64,000 bases of DNA from Lyophyllum atratum (taxonomy: Eukaryota; Basidiomycota; Agaricomycetes; Agaricales; Lyophyllaceae), in assembly GCA_014905825.1 (NCBI GenBank), contig JACGCN010000007.1, positions 558,001-622,000 of the forward strand. The letters run 5' to 3'. Position numbers and translations under genes: made by a program. The notes under the pieces were generated by a model. The model had not been told where the DNA came from. It searched no databases and saw only the letters and a program-made list of their open reading frames with translations. How positions within the stretch are numbered: the first letter of the stretch is position 1; each line of letters opens with the position of its first letter. Positions 57,404 through 64,000 of this stretch are shown here, piece after piece.

Positions 57404-60400
57404 TCAAGTCATACGTGTGTACACAGCAATTATAGCGTTGCGTGTACCGAGAGATCGAAGGTCCACAGCATCTATGTGACCTTCGCGAATCATTGCACCA
57501 CCCGCGACCATTCCATCATGCGACCAGACTATGGCAGCTGGGGACAGCACACGGCAGGTAAAATGACCCTCACCGTGGTAAACAACCCCTGCAAGATTAT
57601 AGGAGACTTCGTGTGGTCCTTGCGCAGGCAATGTGACAGGGACTGTCAGTCCAAAGGTAAACGTAATATCACCTTTGGTCAAGTCAAATGCTAACACCGG
57701 CGGTGCATCGACAAATTTGTAGGTTCTGACAAGTTCCCTACGGCAGGAGCCACAGGAAGACGAGACTTTAACACGAAAATTCCGTACATAATCTTGGAGC
57801 GACGTGTCCACCGCCATAGGCAGAGGTGTAATAAGGCAATTTGATAGTGAATTGGGGGCTGAGTTGACAGGATGGTGCGCTGGGCACATTCTCACTGATG
57901 TCATTACATCCTCCGCAGTCTCTAACAGCTGATCGAGCATGGAGTGCACACTTGTATACTGGCCCCATGGGAAGACAGCGGGTGCGGCACGGAAGAGAGC
58001 ATATCGCAACTCATCCCGCACCTTTTCAAGGTTTCTGACATGTGCTGAGCCTGTATAGTTAGCGAAGCCAGCAATAAGAGGTCCCATAAACTCTGGGTTC
58101 AGATCCGAGAGGACACCTGCTTGGTTTTGCGGTATCACCCGCCATATATGGTGGACCATTACAACGACTGTATCATATGCACAACTGTTATCTCTCCACG
58201 GTGTCCCAACAGGTGCATTATCATCTATCCGGCTATCTGAACCTGAACTGTGTGTATTCTTCGATTTCTTTCGACTCGGCATGTCAATTGACAGATTATC
58301 GCTAGACTTTCGTTTGACGGTGCCCGGCTCTGTACCTCTCGCAGGGACGAAGTTGTTTTTCGGTGGGTCGGGGTTTTTCTTTGCTGTCTTACCTAGAATC
58401 TCCCACTCAACATCCTTGACGACCCAATCCAAGAATGGATCAGATTTCCCCCAGCGTACCGCGCGGTTAATGGTGCTTGGCATGTAATCCAAGCCCTTGC
58501 ACTTCCGGAAGGAGTCAATCAACGTATTTCTTCTGTCTGCGTCGTGCATCCCTTTGGGCAACTTTCCATCATAGCGCAGCTGCGTTATATTGTCGAGCAA
58601 TTCAAGTTCACGGAACTCTTGGCGCAAGGCACCCGACGCACCACCTGTAATTTTATTTGCAGAGAATCCCTGTACAAGAAGTGTACCTTGTGCAGTCTTT
58701 CCCCGTGAAAGAGCAGTGTATATCGCGTGGTGAGAACGGCTGTTGGCGACATGCACCACATTGGACTCACGTGTTTTTCCCTGCGAGGCGTATTCCGTCA
58801 TTGCAAAATTAGGTAGGACCTCAACTTGCGAGCGTGAAACATTCAGAGGAGAATCATTTGGGAGATAGCAGACAGTGTTAATTGAGGCTCTTGTCAGCGG
58901 AATAACATTCAGAGGCAAGCCAGGTATTTTGACAGGCTTGGGCGGCTTTGACAACCGTACAAAGAGGGTATCCAGTATATTTTGTCCATGAGACCCAGTT
59001 GCGGACTGCCATGAGTGAACAAAGCCCTCCTGCCCACGTGTAATACACAACTCGGTTGCAGAATTCTGACGGATCATAACGGGAAGACCAATACACAGCG
59101 ATAGTTTTGCTGGGATGAGCTTTGTATTCGCACCATCAGGTGAATCCCATAGCGCCCTCTGCATCTTGACTTCGACCAATTGTTTTTTGACCCTTGCTCT
59201 CTTACCTGCCACCTTCCTTTGCCTCTGAGGTTTTGGGTCCTCTGGCGGTGTAACTAGGTCTTCAGAAAAGAAATCAACTAGCCGCTGGTTAGTTTCCTCA
59301 GCAAACCTTTGAGACCCCAGAACATTGATTGCATCCTTGTCGACGTTGAACGACGTGATAACAGATACGTTACGAAATCTTTCTTCAGCAATACTCGAAC
59401 GACCGGCCAAATCACTCGACATCCTTGACCTCAAGAAGGCCAAGTCTTCAGGCGTACATGACTTGTAACGCATGTTCTCCAACGCCCGCCTGAAACTTAT
59501 GTCGGCTGGGGAAACATTTTGTTGGCGTTCATTTTTCCGTAAGATGACCACTGTCGTGACTTGGTGCCAGAGCGCTTTTCCAATGGCCGATTCTTGATCT
59601 CGCAAAGAAACACCCAGTGTTCCGACAGTGCGACTATATAACGAGACTTGTTCCCCGCCCATTGCTGGCGGAAGTTGAGCAAAATCACCAGCAAAGATCA
59701 TATTCATCCCCCCGAAAGGTACTTCTGGTTTACCTAACACTTTAGCCAATCGTGCACTAATTTTGTAAAGGTCTTGACAGGACAACATCGACACTTCATC
59801 GACGAAGACATAATCCACACCAGTCAGTCGAGATTTGACCTGTGCCAGCTGAGTATTAGTCTGTTCATGCATGTCAGATATACCAAACATGTAGTGGTAA
59901 GTCGATCCACCGAGAAGGGATGCGGCGGTACCTGTTGGGGCCACGACCACAAACCGGTGGGACTCTTTTCTAACATCAAAGAAAGCACTTAAGGCCGTCA
60001 ACACCTGTGATTTACCTGTTCCTCCCATTCCTCCGATGTACATTTTGAGGGGTTCCGACGAGGGGTTGGCAGCATGATTTGCGACAATTCTGAATGCCCG
60101 CTGCTGGTCTTTGTTCAAGGTGAAATCAGCTACGACCTTTTCAATAGCTGCCGACCACTCCTTAGACCTGCATTTTTTCTCCAAGTAAGACTTATCAACG
60201 ACATTGACAACATTTGGGTCTGGATACCGCTCCTGAGATCTCTTGGCACTTTCAGGCAAACCATTCAACCGCTTGTCGAGGATAACAGCCCTTTCATTCA
60301 TCACAGTCGCTTTCCACTGACTCCCAGGCTGATGGATAGATGGCGACTCTGGTTTCAAGTCAGTATCTGTTGGGAGCAGCGTCGGTTCCGCGGTATGCCA

Positions 60401-60775
60401 ACCAAGACTCCTCATGATGGCGCTCATTTCTTGCATGGCGGTATTCCTTGACCGACGAGACTTCCCAATCTCCGTCAGAAAAGAATCAACTCCCGGATCT
60501 TGATCAGCAGCAGCTTCGTCAAACGTAAAATCGCGAACGTGCTCATCTTGTTCAAAATCAGCTAGGTAAGACTTTTCGGCATCTATCCAGCTCGGCAGTT
60601 GAGTATTACCCTTCTTCATTTGTGCATGAAAATCGTCTTGGGCATCTATGCACTCGTACTGGATGTTAAAGTTTTTCATAAAAGTCCGGTGTCGAGATGT
60701 GAACTGCTCCGCAGCGAAAGCGTCTTCCCAGGTGCTTTGACTAGTTCTGTGACGGTGGTGTATTGGACTGGGCCA
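57404..60775 (-). mobile_element. Helitron-type PIF1 helicase with a ubiquitin-protease-like C-terminal domain, Rep part missing
   Basis: One uninterrupted exon codes from about 60775 to the stop at 57404; the first ATG in frame (60679) gives 1091 residues. The 32 residues upstream (TWEDAFAAEQFTSRHR) and the start KNFNIQYEC match the stretch that follows the Rep domain in Agaricomycete Helitrons. TAG just upstream of 60775 looks like a splice acceptor, but no Rep coding sequence is visible beyond it. PIF1-family motifs: Walker A GGMGGTGKS (about residue 215), VDEVSM (about 293), GDFAQLPP and the late YASQGKTRESNVVHV. After a basic linker (KRKSSDN, SRKKSKN), residues about 815-1075 resemble a USP/UCH protease: Cys box NSCAYD (Cys at about 831) and His box GVVYHGEGHFTC (about 1036) followed by WSHDGM. 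Rolling-circle transposition would need the missing Rep nuclease. Confidence 0.82.
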
Positions 60776-61182
60776 CTAGACATGCCCAAAGGCCATGGAC
60801 AACAGTAGCATACAATTAGTCAGCACATATTGTATTCCGAAAACTTCCTTAGAATACAACAAGCACACTTTTACCCCCTCGTCGACCCTCCCTAAGGATC
60901 TCCGAGCCCGTGCTCACCTACGGTACATCGCGTACACCGCCGCCCCTGTGTAGGGTGACAGCATCCCTCCTCTAGGGTCACAAGAGTCCTGCAAAGGACG
61001 ACATTGCCCCTTAGCAGGGTTACAGCTAGGCGCGACCGCCATCGTGCCCAGAGCACGCGTGGGCAGGGAACCTTAACAGGTGACCCACCCCGCAGCTCTG
61101 TCTTCCGGACCCGGCTTCAACCAACGAGAAGTCCGTGGACGCCCGATGTCACCGCCAGGCATCACAATGGTGGGGGCACCGC

Positions 61183-61209
61183 GGACTTCAATCAAGTTGG
61201 TTGAAGTCC
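61183..61209 (+). repeat. Inverted repeat (hairpin) followed by CTAA
   Basis: A 9-bp perfect stem with a 9-nt loop. Eleven bases after the stem comes CTAA (61221-61224). Spacing and order are those of a Helitron 3' end (hairpin, 10-12 nt, CTRR), but the following base is G, not the usual T. Confidence 0.5.
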
Positions 61210-62059
61210 TGGTTTTACTACTAAGTATCTCAGATGTTGTTACAGCTGCGTCGCGCAGCTTGTGACCTCCGAGATGTGTTCATATATCCTCGGGCGATGT
61301 TGCTCCTCGCCTTGCGCTGCGAGCGACCCCCGAGCATTCGTACTTTCCGTCAGATGACGTTGCGGCATGCTTTGCATCGCTCGCGACCTCTGATTTTGTC
61401 TCTCGCGCGGATTGTGGTGCAAACCTGCCGTCGCGAGACTCTCCATTCGTCAAATCCTTCATATTCAGTCTGCACCCCCGACCGCCGTAGTCGTGTCCGA
61501 CTCTTCGACTCATGACTCACTCTACAATACTCAATAAAAACATTTATATTCCAACCTGATCATTGGCTCTCGAAGTGCCGCAACATCTTCTTGATGTCGT
61601 TCAAGGTTCATCTCGCGTCTCCAGTGCCTCGCTCCTTCGCACTTGCGAACTCAAGACGCCGTCCCTACACCTTTCGACGAGCCTTCAACATTTGCCACAG
61701 CATTGAGCAACCCTATGTTAGGGTTACCTCATGCTCACCTCTGAACCATCTTCCTTGCCAACTTCCTCACCTCTCTTCATCCTTTAGCTGGTTCTTCCTG
61801 TCACCCAAGGCGACCAATACGAACCCCATTACTGTTGGAAGGTTCAGGAGAGGATTGGGTAGGATCTGGATGTTGGGTTGGAGGGAACTGAGGGGAGTTA
61901 GTGATGGGCCAGAGACATTGGGCCATATCTCTGGAACCCGGGCACCTGGTCCTTAGGTCTCTTTCATGCCTTCAAGACACCGTACTACCCTTCCTGCTGA
62001 TACCTGGATCCCCTCTTACACTCACTTCCTCCTCCACCATCTTCGATTTCGCGTCTGTT

Positions 62060-62345
62060 CACCATTTCGACTGTATCTCGACAACGGCTGCGCCGATGCC
62101 TTCGATTCTCGGTTTTTCGGGCTCGCCTCGTCGAGCGCTACCCGCCAGTATGCGGGTTTATGGAATTCCGTTCAGCAGATACCCCTCAGCAACGGCTTTG
62201 CGCGTTTTCAGCTGTTCTGACGATATCTCCACAACCGCTGGAGCGATTTTCCTAAATCCTGGCTCTTTCGATTCGCCTCATCGACCGCTCTCCGCCAGTA
62301 TGCGGGTCAAGGGCACTGCGGTCATCTGTTCGTGCTCGGCGCCAC
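62060..62345 (+). repeat. Degenerate ~150-bp tandem repeat
   Basis: Two successive units share translated features in one frame: ISTTAAPMP and ISTTAGAIF, then SPRRALPASMRV and SPHRPLSASMRV. Units begin near 62068 and 62218. Confidence 0.6.
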
Positions 62346-62395
62346 ACTTAACACTGGTCACCCCCTACCTCCAAGCCCACTCCTCGTTACTCCGT

Positions 62396-63870
62396 TCTTG
62401 CGACCACGCTCTCAGCGTTGACGTTGCGGAACATGTTCCTCCTTGCTTGGAGCGTCCCGTAGGCCAGCTACGCTCCTGCCCGACCGGCTGAGCGGCTCCG
62501 GAGCGTGTTTGAGGCCGGCGACGAGCCTAGCCTTTCGTTCAACTCCCGCGCCACATTCTACGCGTCTGGAACCAGTCCTAGAGGCCTACAGGACGGTTCT
62601 TTCGAAAGAGAAGGGGCCCGACTCCATCCCGAAGCAGCGCCCTCCGATGCAGTGGCTGCAGCTCGGGGTCCTTAGAGGTTCGAGCGCCCTTCGTGGCAGC
62701 TCCCTCTCACCTCTCTCCTGAAGCGCTCCTAGTGTTTCCTCGTCGCTTGGGACGGCCTGGAGGTTGGAAGCCTCCTGCCCCGCATTTTCGCAACCTCAAC
62801 CGTCGCCAGGACCGCCAGCAGGCCATCTACGGTACCTATCTCGCGGTTCACGCCCAATGATGCCGTTCTTGAGATCACACTGTTGGCGTCGACGTCGCAG
62901 GACTGTTTTCCCCTCGCTTCCTGGCTCTCACTATGGACATGACCACCTCCCGAGCCTCAGCCAGCACGCTCTTACTCGCCTCTCTCGTCTCAAGACATCG
63001 ACGATGAAGTCATACTTCCATTCCTACTGTTCCAAGACGCCATCGAGACCACCTCCCGCATCCTACAAGCCCGGGCCCCTCCTAACTCCAACTCGTTAAT
63101 ATTCGTGCAGCCAGCTCCTGCCTCGCCTTGTCACGCGCAGTACCACCGTCAAAACTGCCTGTCAGATCCGGCGAATCCCATTCGAGCTCGTCAGACCTCG
63201 AGTGAGCGGATCAGACGACCATCAGCGAGCCCACAATAGTTCAGCCGTTCTTGTGACCATGCTTTAGTGTTGACGTCACAGAATGGCCTCTTCCTCGCAC
63301 CTGTAGACCCTAAGGCGTCGTTAGGAACCCTAGGCACGAGTACGAGACCCAAGGCCCGAACTTTGGATGTTTAGCAACCATGCCCTGTGCATTGACGTTG
63401 CAGGACTGTCCCTCATTGATGTCGTTGCGAAGGCGGACTTACCACGGCACTCAAGCGCATCGCGGTCTCCGGCAAGCCCATCCCTCGACTGCGACCTCGA
63501 CTTGTCGACGTCGAAGGTTCTGCGACCACGTCCTGGGCGTTGACGTTGCAGAACCAACTCCTGCCGGCTTCCTTCATCTCTAAATGTCGTTCCTGCCGGC
63601 CTCCTGTTTCAAAGCTTCAAGGCTCCTTTACTACGGCAATTGGACCTCGGTTACAGTCCCATCAGTGCTCCATGCCCAAGCATGTTCCATGCTCGTCTCG
63701 TCATGAAACGGTTTGAGGCCAACGACGGCGTCGACCTCGAGCTCCTTGCTCAAGCCATCATCGAGGGCCCCTACCGCTACGGACAAGTCGTTGACGCTAC
63801 CCCCCGCACTGAAACTAGTTCTCGCGACCACGCCAGCGGGCGATGATGTTGCAGAACCAGCTCCTACCGC
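62396..63870 (+). repeat. Interspersed array of six short related repeats
   Basis: About 45-50 bp copies start near 62396, 62869, 63249, 63373, 63519 and 63821. Each has GACCACGC-like bases, then GTTGACGTTGCAGAAC-like bases. Translated they give variants of DHALGVDVAE, some with single-base frame shifts. Spacing varies from 122 to 480 bp, so it is not a simple satellite. The DNA between copies is not alignable by eye. Confidence 0.65.
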
Positions 63871-64000
63871 TCGAGATGTCCTTACACTCGCCGCCTCGAT
63901 TCCTCGACACGCAAGTCGACTGTCCGGACCTGGCTATGCTTGGGACCCCGGCTCGTCTTTACATGTACCCATATCGCATTTTCTGCATCTGGGACCCGTC
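63871..64000. other. Right edge, no gene recognised
   Basis: Continuation of the repeat-rich sequence; nothing further can be supported. Confidence 0.4.

Larger units (their letters stand above)
60776..62395. other. Repeat-rich region right of the helicase, no gene recognised
   Basis: No convincing gene. A hairpin-like inverted repeat lies at 61183-61209. From about 61950 the sequence becomes internally repetitive, with a unit of about 150 bp recognisable at 62068 and 62218. Confidence 0.4.

Overview
The window is nuclear DNA from a basidiomycete fungus, most likely an Agaricomycete. Genes on both strands are cut by many short introns, mostly 45-70 nt with GT..AG ends. Readable families include ATG11 with an N-terminal ubiquitin-like part, a TENA/THI-4 protein, a fungal NACHT (STAND) receptor, a DUF1769 protein and a Helitron helicase. 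Exon structures were built by hand from splice signals and reading-frame continuity. No transcript was available, so individual junctions can be wrong even where the gene is certain.

Layout, left to right. 431-4156 (+): membrane protein with a long Arg/Ser-rich tail. 4504-6452 (-): Ran1/Ksp1-like protein kinase. 6453-8949: no firm gene, one possible small cysteine protein with a 33-bp tandem duplication. 8950-10277 (-) and 10714-14995 (+): a divergent pair, a 338-aa protein of unknown function and a 12-exon, 1227-aa zinc-finger/transposase-like protein, both fully open. 15034-15525 (-): doubtful small gene. 16023-22703 (+): full-length MRP-type (ABCC) transporter in about 35 exons. 22898-23659 (-): TENA/THI-4 protein. 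24043-24957 (-): F-box/LRR-like protein. 25261-30132 (+): ATG11 selective-autophagy scaffold. 31268-33375 (+): sugar transporter. 35116-36799 (-): protein phosphatase 1 catalytic subunit. 37348-41296 (-): large low-complexity protein with a split PH domain. 41814-43092 (-): DUF1769 protein. 43915-44314 (-): broken LRR-like relic. 45932-47434 (+): OTT_1508-like deaminase with an in-frame TAA. 48979-50257 (-): secretory-pathway Cys-rich membrane protein. 52831-55528 (+): NACHT receptor with its WD40 part missing. 57404-60775 (-): Helitron-type PIF1 helicase carrying a ubiquitin-protease-like C-terminus. 60776-64000: repeat-rich DNA without a convincing gene.

The part up to about 43 kb is mostly conserved housekeeping content: signalling kinase and phosphatase, autophagy, sugar and multidrug transport, thiamine salvage. 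The exception is the divergent transposase-like pair at 9-15 kb. From about 43 kb onward the DNA is accessory: a relic, a deaminase of a family linked to conflict systems, a truncated innate-immunity-type receptor, a mobile-element helicase and decayed repeats. The most unusual items are the divergent pair (8950-14995), the helicase/protease fusion (57404-60775) and the repeat array at 62.4-63.9 kb.
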